Source of the DNA: Paenibacillus sinensis
GTDB lineage: Bacteria; Bacillota; Bacilli; Paenibacillales; Paenibacillaceae
Direction of reading: 5' to 3'
Length of the DNA stretch: 59,967 nt
Assembly: GCF_019904155.1 (NCBI RefSeq)
Contig: NZ_JAHCMB010000037.1
Coordinates: 1 to 59,967 of the forward strand
Shown here: positions 18,246 through 25,470 of the stretch, one piece after another
How positions within the stretch are numbered: position 1 is the first letter of the stretch
How the letters are laid out: each line of letters begins with the position of its first letter
Made by a program: the position numbers and the translations under genes
The notes under the pieces: generated by a model
Databases searched by the model: none
The model's input: the letters and a program-made list of their open reading frames with translations, nothing else
Told to the model about the DNA's origin: nothing

Positions 18246-19010
18246 ATGGCCCAAGAGAATGACCATAACGAAGAAATACTGGCCGGCAAGCATTCGGTGC
18301 TTGAGGCGCTCCGCGCAGGCCGTACACTCAACAAAATCTGGATAGCGGAAAATGCCCAGAAAGCGCTGACCGCTCCAATCATTGCGGAAGCCCGTCAGGC
18401 TGGTATCATCGTTCAGCATGTTGACAAGCGCAAGCTGGATCAGCTCGCTCCCGGCGTACAGCATCAGGGGGTAGTCGCGCAGGCGGCTCCATACGCTTAC
18501 GCGGAAGTCGAAGATTTGCTGGCCGCCGCCGAAGCCAAAGGCGAACCGCCGTTTCTGCTGCTGCTGGATGAAATCGAAGATCCGCATAATCTGGGCTCCA
18601 TTCTGCGTACCGCCGATTGCACTGGCGTGCACGGCGTGATCGTGCCTAAGCGGCGTTCGGCCCAAATTACGGCGACCGTCTCCAAGACATCTGCCGGTGC
18701 GGTCGAATATGTGCCGGTAGCCCGGGTCACCAATCTGGGCCAGACAATCGACCGGCTGAAGGAACTCGGGATCTGGGTTGTGGGCACGGATGTGGACACG
18801 GATCAGGATCTGTTCGGCTCCGATATTTTCTCCGGCCCGGTTGCAGTGGTTATCGGCAATGAGAGCAAGGGGATGGGCCGGCTGATTCGCGAGAAATGCG
18901 ACATCCTGCTCAAGCTTCCGATGCTTGGACGAATTAATTCGCTCAATGCTTCCGTAGCCGCGGGCGTCATTATGTACGAGGTGCTGCGGCGCCGTCGTAC
19001 GGCGGAATAG
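18246..19010 (+). CDS. rlmB: RlmB/TrmH-family 23S rRNA 2'-O-methyltransferase
   Basis: The 254-residue SpoU-class enzyme has an N-terminal substrate-binding domain (AGKHSVLEALRAGR near 14-27) and a SPOUT catalytic domain with three motifs: DPHNLGSILRTAD, VIGNESKGM and INSLNASVAAGV. The expected reaction is methylation of a conserved guanosine in 23S rRNA. GGGAGG precedes the ATG. It is 17 bases after mrnC and two bases before the next gene. Confidence 0.93.
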   Translation: MAQENDHNEEILAGKHSVLEALRAGRTLNKIWIAENAQKALTAPIIAEARQAGIIVQHVDKRKLDQLAPGVQHQGVVAQAAPYAYAEVEDLLAAAEAKGEPPFLLLLDEIEDPHNLGSILRTADCTGVHGVIVPKRRSAQITATVSKTSAGAVEYVPVARVTNLGQTIDRLKELGIWVVGTDVDTDQDLFGSDIFSGPVAVVIGNESKGMGRLIREKCDILLKLPMLGRINSLNASVAAGVIMYEVLRRRRTAE

Positions 19011-19012
19011 CG

Positions 19013-19540
19013 ATGAAGGACTGGCGCGATGTACTGCTGGTGGACGGGTACAACATGATCGGCGGCTGGCCGGAACTTGCCGAGCTGTCCCGCTCCGGCA
19101 TGCAGGAAGCGCGCGACCGGCTGCTTGATCTGCTGGCCGACTATCAGGCGTACTCGGGCCGCCGCGTCATCGCCGTCTTCGATGCTTACCGGGTTCCGGG
19201 GCTCGGACGATCTTTTGTCCAGGGCAAAGTCCAGGTGTATTTCACGAAGGAGAAGGAGACGGCCGACGAGTGCATCGAGCGGCTGGTGGGAGAATTCAGC
19301 CACCGCCGGCGCCAGATTTATGTGGCGACCAGCGACTCCACCGAGCAGCATGTCATCTTCGCCCAGGGGGCGCTTCGCCTTTCGGCACGGGAGCTGCGGC
19401 TTGAGGTGGAGGAAATGCAGCGGGAAGTCAAGAAGACCATCAAGCCTCCGGCGCCGGGTGCCGGCTCTTTGCGCCATAATCTAGAAGAGAAGCTGCCTCC
19501 GGATATCCGCAGGCGGCTTGAGAACTGGCGGAGGCAGTAA
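19013..19540 (+). CDS. rae1: Rae1 (YacP), NYN-domain ribosome-dependent mRNA endonuclease
   Basis: The 175-residue protein is a PIN/NYN nuclease. LLVDGYNMIGGW has the first acidic residue D11; further acidic motifs are FDAYR (D57), TADECIE and ATSDS. In Bacillus Rae1 enters the ribosomal A site and cuts specific mRNAs. The C-terminal tail is Lys/Arg/Pro rich. It starts two bases after the rlmB stop and precedes sigH, as in Bacillus. Confidence 0.9.
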   Translation: MKDWRDVLLVDGYNMIGGWPELAELSRSGMQEARDRLLDLLADYQAYSGRRVIAVFDAYRVPGLGRSFVQGKVQVYFTKEKETADECIERLVGEFSHRRRQIYVATSDSTEQHVIFAQGALRLSARELRLEVEEMQREVKKTIKPPAPGAGSLRHNLEEKLPPDIRRRLENWRRQ

Positions 19541-19616
19541 TGTATGGTCCATGTAAGAAAAGTTTCAGCGAATTGTAATTTTATTCAAGTGATGATTGGA
19601 ATTGGTCAAACCGCTG

Positions 19617-19646
19617 TTGACGATGTAAGGTTACGTCATTTATACT
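19617..19646 (+). promoter_or_regulatory. Putative sigma-A promoter of sigH
   Basis: TTGACG at 19617-19622 and TATACT at 19641-19646 are 18 bases apart, about 57 bases before the sigH start. Confidence 0.65.
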
Positions 19647-19703
19647 GTTCGTATATTTCACGAAGTAACGATGTGTCCTGCGTTGCAGCCGGGGGGATTC
19701 TTG

Positions 19704-20351
19704 GTGAGTGTCGACCTCAAGGAATTAATGCTGTCCGAGTATGATTTCATAAGCGATGAAGAAATCGTCGAAGCTTTTCGGAGCGGCGACGGTGGCGCGT
19801 TGGAGCATTTGATTAACAAGTACCGTAACTTCGTCAGAGCCAAGGCGCGCTCTTATTTCCTGATCGGTGCCGACCGCGAAGATATCGTGCAGGAAGGCAT
19901 GATCGGCCTTTATAAGGCAATTCGAGACTTCAAAGGCGATAAGCTTTCGTCTTTCAAGGCATTTGCCGAATTATGCATTACCCGCCAGATTATTACGGCG
20001 ATCAAGACGGCTACCCGTCAGAAGCATATTCCGCTTAATTCTTATGTTTCTCTGGACAAGCCTATTTATGACGAGGATTCCGACCGCACGCTGATGGATG
20101 TGATCTGCGGATCACAGGTGCTGGACCCCGAAGAGCTTATTATTAACCAGGAAGAATTTATCGGTCTTGAAGACAAGATGACCGAGATTCTTAGTGATCT
20201 GGAGCGCAAGGTGCTGATGCTGTATCTTGACGGACGCTCCTATCAGGAAATCGCAGAGGACCTGCATCGGCATGTGAAATCGATCGACAACGCTCTGCAG
20301 CGCGTTAAGCGCAAGCTTGAAAGATATCTGGAAGTTCGCGACAACTCATGA
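19704..20351 (+). CDS. sigH: SigH, RNA polymerase sigma-30 factor
   Basis: The 215-residue sigma-70 family factor drives early sporulation and transition-state genes. Region 2 contains the -10 recognition segment (DREDIVQEGMIGLYKAIRDF) and region 4 the helix-turn-helix (GRSYQEIAEDLHRHVKSIDNALQRVKRK). GTG at 19704 follows GGGGGGA by six bases and gives a length near Bacillus SigH (218). It has its own promoter and a terminator directly after, so it is a single-gene unit. Confidence 0.96.
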   Translation: MSVDLKELMLSEYDFISDEEIVEAFRSGDGGALEHLINKYRNFVRAKARSYFLIGADREDIVQEGMIGLYKAIRDFKGDKLSSFKAFAELCITRQIITAIKTATRQKHIPLNSYVSLDKPIYDEDSDRTLMDVICGSQVLDPEELIINQEEFIGLEDKMTEILSDLERKVLMLYLDGRSYQEIAEDLHRHVKSIDNALQRVKRKLERYLEVRDNS

Positions 20352-20367
20352 TATAATGACGGAAGAG

Positions 20368-20391
20368 AAGACTCGGTTGCGAGTCTTTTTT
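20368..20391 (+). terminator. Terminator after sigH
   Basis: AAGACTCG (20368-20375) pairs with CGAGTCTT (20380-20387) around a four-base loop, followed by a T run. Confidence 0.92.
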
Positions 20392-20516
20392 ATTTGTGCA
20401 AGTTTGCGGAATGCGGTTTTGCTTCATAATGGAGAGTAGGCTGGCTCACAGTTAAGGACAAATACAAAGACGAACGGCGATCACCGAAAAGTCCGGGGAG
20501 AACTCGGGAATTTTCA

Positions 20517-20545
20517 TTGACATTGAGTTTGACAGATGCTAAAGT
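20517..20545 (+). promoter_or_regulatory. Sigma-A promoter of rpmG-secE-nusG
   Basis: A perfect TTGACA at 20517-20522 and TAAAGT at 20540-20545 with a 17-base spacer. The 260-base leader that follows shows no forward gene or terminator; it is overlapped by a possible reverse-strand reading frame (20583-20726). Confidence 0.75.
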
Positions 20546-20582
20546 GTTTTAGGTAGGCCCAAATTCGCGGCTTTTTTTGAAT

Positions 20583-20726
20583 TTAAGTAAAGTGCCGGTT
20601 TTCTAGCCGAATCTTTGCGATATTCTTAAAAAGAGATTTTCGTGAAATATAAGAATCATAAGCAGCTTCGCGCTTGTAATGGGTCTTGTATTTCTCGATG
20701 AATGCCTGGTTGTTCACTTTGGACAT
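20583..20726 (-). CDS. Possible small reverse-strand ORF (47 aa), antisense to the rpmG leader
   Basis: Read on the reverse strand, an ATG at 20726 opens a 47-codon frame beginning MSKVNNQAFIEKYK and ending ENRHFT. The product is Lys/Arg rich and probably helical and soluble. Codon choice looks coding-like. There is no strong ribosome binding site and no clear promoter, and the frame lies wholly inside the leader of the rpmG operon. It could be a relict, a small regulatory peptide, or chance. Confidence 0.3.
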   Translation of the reverse strand: MSKVNNQAFIEKYKTHYKREAAYDSYISRKSLFKNIAKIRLENRHFT

Positions 20727-20805
20727 TGCCTGGCGTTTACTCTTGGGATCAATTTTGCGTCTTTCGGTTTAGCGAATCGGAAGAACGTTTCGGGAGGTGC
20801 ACAGC

Positions 20806-20955
20806 ATGCGGGTAATTATTACTTTGGCTTGTACAAGCTGCAAGCAGAGAAACTACGCGACGACCAAGAACAAGCGTAATCATCCCGACCGCATGGAGTT
20901 GAAGAAGTTTTGCAAGTATTGCAACGCGCAAACTCCTCATCGTGAAACCAGATAG
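20806..20955 (+). CDS. rpmG: Ribosomal protein L33, zinc-binding type
   Basis: The 49-residue protein starts [12 protein letters not shown] and has two CxxC pairs, C9/C12 and C36/C39, so it is the zinc-containing form of L33. Bacillales often keep a second, zinc-free L33 elsewhere, induced on zinc starvation. GGGAGGTG precedes the ATG. It is first in rpmG-secE-nusG, as in Bacillus. Confidence 0.96.
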   Translation: MRVIITLACTSCKQRNYATTKNKRNHPDRMELKKFCKYCNAQTPHRETR

Positions 20956-20976
20956 TTCGTTGGAGGTGTAGTCGGC

Positions 20977-21168
20977 GTGAAACGTAGTTTCAAGTCTTTG
21001 TTTTCCTTTTTCTCTGAGAGCTGGACTGAACTTAAAAAGGTTCGATGGCCCAATCGTAAAGAACTGACCAACTATAGCTTGATCGTACTTGGTACTATTG
21101 TAGTTGTCGCACTTTATTTCTGGGTTCTGGACATCGGTATTTCCGCTGTGATCGAAGCGATTATTTAG
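20977..21168 (+). CDS. secE: SecE, preprotein translocase subunit
   Basis: The 63-residue short-form SecE has an amphipathic cytosolic helix (ESWTELKKVRWPNRKEL) followed by one membrane segment at about 33-60. It clamps SecY, which is encoded at 49068-50369. GTG start at 20977 follows GGAGGTG by eight bases. It lies between rpmG and nusG in the usual order. Confidence 0.95.
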   Translation: MKRSFKSLFSFFSESWTELKKVRWPNRKELTNYSLIVLGTIVVVALYFWVLDIGISAVIEAII

Positions 21169-21189
21169 AGAGGTCCCAGGTGGCTTGAT

Positions 21190-21723
21190 ATGGAAAAAAG
21201 ATGGTATGTCGTTCATACCTACTCTGGGTATGAGAACAAGGTCAAAGCCAATTTGGAAAAGCGCGTAGAGTCCATGGGCATGGAAGACAAGATATTCCGC
21301 GTTCTTGTTCCGATGGAAGAAGAAGTGGTGAACAAAGACGGCAAGAAAAAGGCTGTCATGCGTAAAGTTTACCCCGGTTATGTTTTGGTCGAAATGATCC
21401 AGACGGATGATTCCTGGTATGTTGTTCGCAACACACCTGGCGTTACCGGATTCGTAGGTTCGACAGGTTCGGGTTCCAAACCGACTCCTTTGCTTCCGGA
21501 AGAGGTAGATCAGATTCTGAAGCATATGGGTATGGTGGAGCCGAAACCGAAGATCGATTTCGAAATCAAGGAATCGGTACGCATCATGGTTGGTCCTTTT
21601 GCGAATTTTGTGGGCTCCGTGGAAGAGATTTTGGCTGACAAGAGCAAGATCAAGGTTCACGTCAACATGTTTGGAAGAGAAACCCCGCTGGAGTTGGATT
21701 TCACTCAAGTGGAGAAAATATAA
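21190..21723 (+). CDS. nusG: NusG, transcription elongation and termination factor
   Basis: The 177-residue protein has an N-terminal NGN domain (KRWYVVHTYSGYENKVKANL) that contacts the RNA polymerase clamp, and a C-terminal KOW domain (VRIMVGPFANFVGSVEEI). ATG at 21190 follows AGGTGG. It is 21 bases after secE. Confidence 0.97.
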   Translation: MEKRWYVVHTYSGYENKVKANLEKRVESMGMEDKIFRVLVPMEEEVVNKDGKKKAVMRKVYPGYVLVEMIQTDDSWYVVRNTPGVTGFVGSTGSGSKPTPLLPEEVDQILKHMGMVEPKPKIDFEIKESVRIMVGPFANFVGSVEEILADKSKIKVHVNMFGRETPLELDFTQVEKI

Positions 21724-21792
21724 CACAAGGGTTTCTTGTGATTGGACGGCTTGCCGTCTTCATCCAGTACTAGCGTCAAGGAGGTGTCACAC

Positions 21793-22218
21793 ATGGCTAA
21801 GAAAGTTATTAAAATGGTGAAACTGCAGATTCCTGCAGGGAAAGCGAACCCTGCGCCACCGGTTGGTCCGGCGCTTGGTCAGGCAGGTGTCAACATCATG
21901 GCATTCTGTAAGGAATTCAACGCGCGTACCGCCGATCAAGCCGGCCTGATTATTCCGGTTGAAATCACGGTATTCGAAGACCGTTCCTTCACTTTCATCA
22001 CTAAAACTCCTCCGGCTGCCGTTCTGCTTCGCATTGCTGCAAAGGTAGAAAAGGGCTCCGGTGAACCGAACAAGAAGAAGGTTGCTAAGCTGAATCGCGC
22101 TGCAGTGCGTGAAATTGCCGAGCAAAAAATGCCTGACCTGAACGCTGCTTCCGTAGAAGCTGCTATGCGTATGGTTGAAGGTACTGCCCGCAGCATGGGC
22201 ATCACGATCGAAGACTAA
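21793..22218 (+). CDS. rplK: Ribosomal protein L11
   Basis: The 141-residue protein has the standard L11 N-terminal ([19 protein letters not shown]) and C-terminal RNA-binding domains. It forms the GTPase-associated centre and is needed for RelA-type stringent signalling. ATG at 21793 follows GGAGGTG; the frame is open 17 codons further back without a ribosome binding site. It begins rplK-rplA. Confidence 0.97.
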   Translation: MAKKVIKMVKLQIPAGKANPAPPVGPALGQAGVNIMAFCKEFNARTADQAGLIIPVEITVFEDRSFTFITKTPPAAVLLRIAAKVEKGSGEPNKKKVAKLNRAAVREIAEQKMPDLNAASVEAAMRMVEGTARSMGITIED

Positions 22219-22300
22219 TTATAGACTTCGCCAACCGGTCCCGAGCGGACCGTAATATGTGGGAGGATATTCCGCTAGCACCACAAAGGAGGAACATTTC

Positions 22301-22993
22301 ATGGCTAAACATGGTAAGAAATACCTGGAAGCTGCCAAGCTGATCAACAGCGAAGCAACTTACGAGCCTTCGGAAGCTGTTGAGCTTGTGAAGAAGGCGT
22401 CCACTGCCAAATTCGACGAAACCGTTGAAGCGGCCGTACGTCTGGGCGTAGACCCTCGTAAACAAGACCAAGCCGTTCGCGGTGTTGTTGTCCTGCCTCA
22501 TGGCACAGGCAAAACCCAACGCGTGCTTGTATTTGCAAAAGGCGATAAAGCGAAAGAAGCGGAAGCGGCCGGTGCCGATTATGTTGGCGATCAGGACATG
22601 ATCAACAAGATCCAACAGGGCTGGTTCGAATTCGACGTCTGCGTAGCGACGCCTGATATGATGAGCGAAGTCGGTAAATTGGGCCGTCTGCTCGGTGGTA
22701 AAGGCCTTATGCCTAACCCTAAAGCAGGAACGGTTACTTTCGACGTTACCAAGGCTGTTCAAGAAATCAAAGCCGGTAAGATCGAATACCGTCTCGACAA
22801 AGCAGGTCAAATTCATGCGCCGATCGGCAAAGTGTCCTTTGACGCTGCTCAACTGAACGACAACCTGAAAGCACTTATCGACGCTCTGAACCGTGCGAAG
22901 CCGGCAGCTGCCAAAGGTGTATACCTGAAAGGCATCTCCATCTCTTCGACTATGGGACCAAGCGCTCGTGTGAGCACTGCTGTTTACCGTTAA
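22301..22993 (+). CDS. rplA: Ribosomal protein L1
   Basis: The 230-residue L1 protein forms the mobile L1 stalk that handles E-site tRNA. It starts [14 protein letters not shown] with AGGAGG eight bases upstream; an upstream in-frame start at 22259 has no such site. The [18 protein letters not shown] segment is the conserved RNA-binding loop. The 82 bases before it contain a small hairpin (CGGTCC/GGACCG). Confidence 0.97.
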   Translation: MAKHGKKYLEAAKLINSEATYEPSEAVELVKKASTAKFDETVEAAVRLGVDPRKQDQAVRGVVVLPHGTGKTQRVLVFAKGDKAKEAEAAGADYVGDQDMINKIQQGWFEFDVCVATPDMMSEVGKLGRLLGGKGLMPNPKAGTVTFDVTKAVQEIKAGKIEYRLDKAGQIHAPIGKVSFDAAQLNDNLKALIDALNRAKPAAAKGVYLKGISISSTMGPSARVSTAVYR

Positions 22994-23000
22994 TAGGGTA

Positions 23001-23029
23001 TTGACTCTAGGGTCTATCTCTGTTATCCT
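23001..23029 (+). promoter_or_regulatory. Putative promoter of rplJ-rplL
   Basis: TTGACT at 23001-23006 and TATCCT at 23024-23029 with a 17-base spacer lie directly after rplA and before the L10 leader. The -10 match is moderate. Confidence 0.5.
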
Positions 23030-23044
23030 ATAACAGTTGTGAAC

Positions 23045-23205
23045 ACTTGATGGTTCTCGACCTAACATCGAATATGCTTACCGTAGACAGTAGGTGCCGA
23101 ATGGCTTAATTTCCTACCGAGGTGTTCTGATAGAAACATAAGGAACGGTTATGCCGTCAGCCTATCGTTTTATCAAGCCTTCGCAAATCTGCGGAGGCTT
23201 TTCTA
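23045..23205 (+). ncRNA. L10 leader with transcription attenuator
   Basis: The 338-base gap before rplJ holds the ribosomal protein L10 leader. The segment from GACAGTAGGTGCCGAATGGC (about 23094) through CCTACCGAGG matches the conserved L10(L12)4-binding kink-turn region known from Bacillus. It is followed by AAGCCT-t-CGCA / TGCG-g-AGGCTT (23175-23200) and a T-rich run, a terminator that L10-L12 binding should favour. The 130 bases after it contain a GATCCC/GGGATC hairpin but no gene. Confidence 0.85.
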
Positions 23206-23331
23206 TTGCGCGTAACGCAAGAAACCTCGGAGATCCCGCTTAGGGATCGGGGACGACTCCAAAGGCGTCTCTTCCCTTGGCAGGGATCTCATGCCTGCGT
23301 AGGATAAATCATTAATCAGGAGGTGTAATCA

Positions 23332-23835
23332 TTGGCAAACGCTAAAGTACTTGAAGCTAAACAGGAAGCGGTAAACGTCATTACTGGCAAACTGCAGAAC
23401 AGCATCACGACTGTTGTTGCGGACTACCGCGGATTGAACGTTTCCCAGGTGACCGAACTGCGCAAGCAGCTTCGTGAAGCTGGAGTGGAATTCCAAGTCC
23501 TGAAGAACTCGCTCCTTCGCCGCGCAACCGCTGCGGCTGAGCTGACTGAACTGGACGAAGTTCTGAGCGGACCGACAGCTGTTGCATTCAGCGAAAGCGA
23601 TGCAGTGGCGCCGGCCAAAATTTTGAACGATTTTGCCAAGAAGAACGACGCTCTGAAACTGAAGGGCGGCGTTGTAGAAGGTAAAGTGGTGGACGAAGCT
23701 CAGATCAAAGCATTGGCCGAGCTTCCTTCTCGCGAAGGTTTGCTGTCCATGCTGCTTAGCGTTCTTCAAGCGCCTATGCGCAACTTCGCACTGGCTGTCA
23801 AAGCTGTTGCGGAGAAGGAAGAACAGAGCGCGTAA
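23332..23835 (+). CDS. rplJ: Ribosomal protein L10
   Basis: The 167-residue protein anchors L12 dimers on the ribosome through its C-terminal helix. It begins [14 protein letters not shown] from a TTG codon at 23332, with AGGAGGTG seven bases upstream, so the rare start is well supported. Excess L10-L12 is expected to repress the operon through the leader at 23045-23205. Confidence 0.97.
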   Translation: MANAKVLEAKQEAVNVITGKLQNSITTVVADYRGLNVSQVTELRKQLREAGVEFQVLKNSLLRRATAAAELTELDEVLSGPTAVAFSESDAVAPAKILNDFAKKNDALKLKGGVVEGKVVDEAQIKALAELPSREGLLSMLLSVLQAPMRNFALAVKAVAEKEEQSA

Positions 23836-23948
23836 TCGGCATAGCTGTGGAAGCCCCTTGGTTTGGCGGAGTCAAACGGAGGGTTCCCCAAGCGCTGCAT
23901 GAGTGTTGAATCGAAAATAAAAATAACAATATAAATGGAGGTTTAATC

Positions 23949-24311
23949 ATGAGCAAGGAAACAATCTTGGAAGAAATCAAGGGCATGAGCGTCCTGGAAC
24001 TGAACGAACTGGTTAAAGCAATCGAAGAAGAATTTGGCGTAACTGCAGCAGCTCCTGTAGCTGTAGTAGGCGGCGCTGCTGCTGCTGTTGTTGAAGAGCA
24101 AAGCGAATTTGACGTTGTCCTGACTAGCGCTGGCGCTTCCAAGATCAACGTAATCAAGGTTGTTCGCGAAATCACCGGTCTGGGCCTGAAAGAAGCCAAG
24201 GACCTGGTAGACAACGCTCCGAAGCCGATCAAGGAAAAAGTAAGCAAAGAAGAAGCAGACGCTACGAAAGCAAAGCTGGAAGAAGCCGGCGCTGCTGTAG
24301 AAGTGAAGTAA
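23949..24311 (+). CDS. rplL: Ribosomal protein L7/L12
   Basis: The 120-residue acidic protein has an N-terminal dimerisation domain, an Ala/Val-rich hinge (about 36-52) and the C-terminal factor-binding domain ([22 protein letters not shown]). It recruits translational GTPases such as EF-G (34373) and EF-Tu (36559). ATG at 23949 follows GGAGG. A terminator-like hairpin follows. Confidence 0.97.
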   Translation: MSKETILEEIKGMSVLELNELVKAIEEEFGVTAAAPVAVVGGAAAAVVEEQSEFDVVLTSAGASKINVIKVVREITGLGLKEAKDLVDNAPKPIKEKVSKEEADATKAKLEEAGAAVEVK

Positions 24312-24358
24312 TTCAGCCTTACCTTTTTCGGAAGAATTCGTTTCTTCCTAATGTGCAG

Positions 24359-24383
24359 CCCCTTGAACTTGTTCAAGGGGTTT
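24359..24383 (+). terminator. Hairpin after rplL, probable terminator
   Basis: A perfect 9-bp stem CCCCTTGAA / TTCAAGGGG (24359-24367 with 24372-24380) is followed by only TTTG, so termination may be partial and allow some read-through into the methyltransferase gene. Confidence 0.65.
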
Positions 24384-24408
24384 GCTGTATGCAGAAGGAG
24401 GCTACAGA

Positions 24409-25047
24409 ATGGCCAAAGAACCAGGAAAGGGAGACAAGGGCTTGTCTCAGCATTATTACTCACAGCAGCCGGAAGCAAGGCATGACAGACGGACGCTTCG
24501 TGCCGTGCTCCGGGGAAGGACCTTTCAGTTTACGAGTGATGCGGGCGTATTCTCCAAAGGGGATGTGGATTACGGCAGCCGGGCGCTGATAGAAGCCATG
24601 GAGATTCCGGATGGTTCCGCGGTGCTGGATGTAGGCTGCGGATACGGGCCGATCGGCCTGACAGCTGCGTATCTCGCTCCGAATGCCGCAGTCACCATGC
24701 TGGACATTAACGGCCGTGCCGTGGAGCTGGCCCGCGAGAATGCCAAGGCGAACGGTGTCGGCAATGTGGAAATAATGGAGAGCGATCTCCTGACTGCCGT
24801 AGCCGGGAGAAACTTCGACGTTATTCTCACGAATCCGCCGATTCGGGCAGGCAAAGCGGTGGTCCACCGGATTTTTGAAGAAGCCTATGAGCATTTGAAC
24901 GAGAATGGGGCTCTATGGGTTGTCATTCAGAAGAAGCAGGGTGCGCCTTCGGCGGCGGCCAAGCTGGAGAGTCTGTTCGGGGAAGTCGAAGAAATCGGCA
25001 AGGACAAAGGGTACCGTGTTCTGAGAGCCGTTAAGCATAAAAAATAA
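24409..25047 (+). CDS. RsmC-like class I methyltransferase (YbxB family)
   Basis: The 212-residue protein has a Rossmann SAM-binding motif (AVLDVGCGYGPIG near 69-81), an acidic second motif (MLDIN), and NPPIR near 145-149, the N-P-P-Y/I signature of base N-methyltransferases. It matches the YbxB position between rplL and rpoB in Bacillales and resembles the catalytic half of RsmC (16S rRNA m2G). The rRNA target is inferred. ATG at 24409 has AGGAGG; an in-frame ATG at 24382 lies within the terminator's tail. Confidence 0.88.
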   Translation: MAKEPGKGDKGLSQHYYSQQPEARHDRRTLRAVLRGRTFQFTSDAGVFSKGDVDYGSRALIEAMEIPDGSAVLDVGCGYGPIGLTAAYLAPNAAVTMLDINGRAVELARENAKANGVGNVEIMESDLLTAVAGRNFDVILTNPPIRAGKAVVHRIFEEAYEHLNENGALWVVIQKKQGAPSAAAKLESLFGEVEEIGKDKGYRVLRAVKHKK

Positions 25048-25057
25048 CGTGACACTA

Positions 25058-25086
25058 TTGACACGTACAGTTGGTAGTGTTATTAT
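25058..25086 (+). promoter_or_regulatory. Sigma-A promoter of rpoB-rpoC
   Basis: A perfect TTGACA at 25058-25063 and TATTAT at 25081-25086 with a 17-base spacer. The leader to rpoB is about 380 bases. Confidence 0.85.
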
Positions 25087-25470
25087 TATAAAATGTCAGT
25101 ATTAAGATAGGCTCCCTGTCTTTAGTTTGCTGAAGTGTCAAACGTCATATTGTCAACGGCAGGCGCATGCCGGATGGCAAGTAATCGCGAAACCGTCTTG
25201 AACAGCCATGGTCCTTTATGAAGGTGAGGTGATTCGGTCGGAGACGCATAAGAGCACGTCTGCTGACGTATAATATGTACGTTTTGGGCAAATCTACTGA
25301 ATATGGAGATCTACCGTCCATGAAGAAATGCGCTCTTTTTTCGAAAGATTTCGATAAGGGCTTTTCTTTATTTGAGGGGTGAATCCCGGAAGTCTTTGGT
25401 TCCATTATACGGTTCCAAACAGGGGTTCGCAATCAATTTTTAAGTAAGTAGACATGAGGGGTGAGTAAAG
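25087..25470 (+). other. Long rpoB leader with possible attenuator hairpin
   Basis: No gene is seen in this 384-base leader. At 25323-25368 a long imperfect hairpin combines AAGAAA with TTTTCTT, GCGCT with AGGGC and a TCGAAA-GA-TTTCGA tip, followed by TTATTTG. It could act as a weak terminator or pause site controlling rpoBC. Shorter hairpins, such as ACGTATAATATGTACGT near 25275, lie upstream. Confidence 0.5.

Noticed and set aside
23206..23331. Second small RNA or gene between the L10 attenuator and rplJ
   Set aside because: Only local hairpins; no start signals or promoter were found.
25058..25470. c-di-AMP, SAM or purine riboswitch in the rpoB leader
   Set aside because: None of the conserved core sequences of these classes is present.
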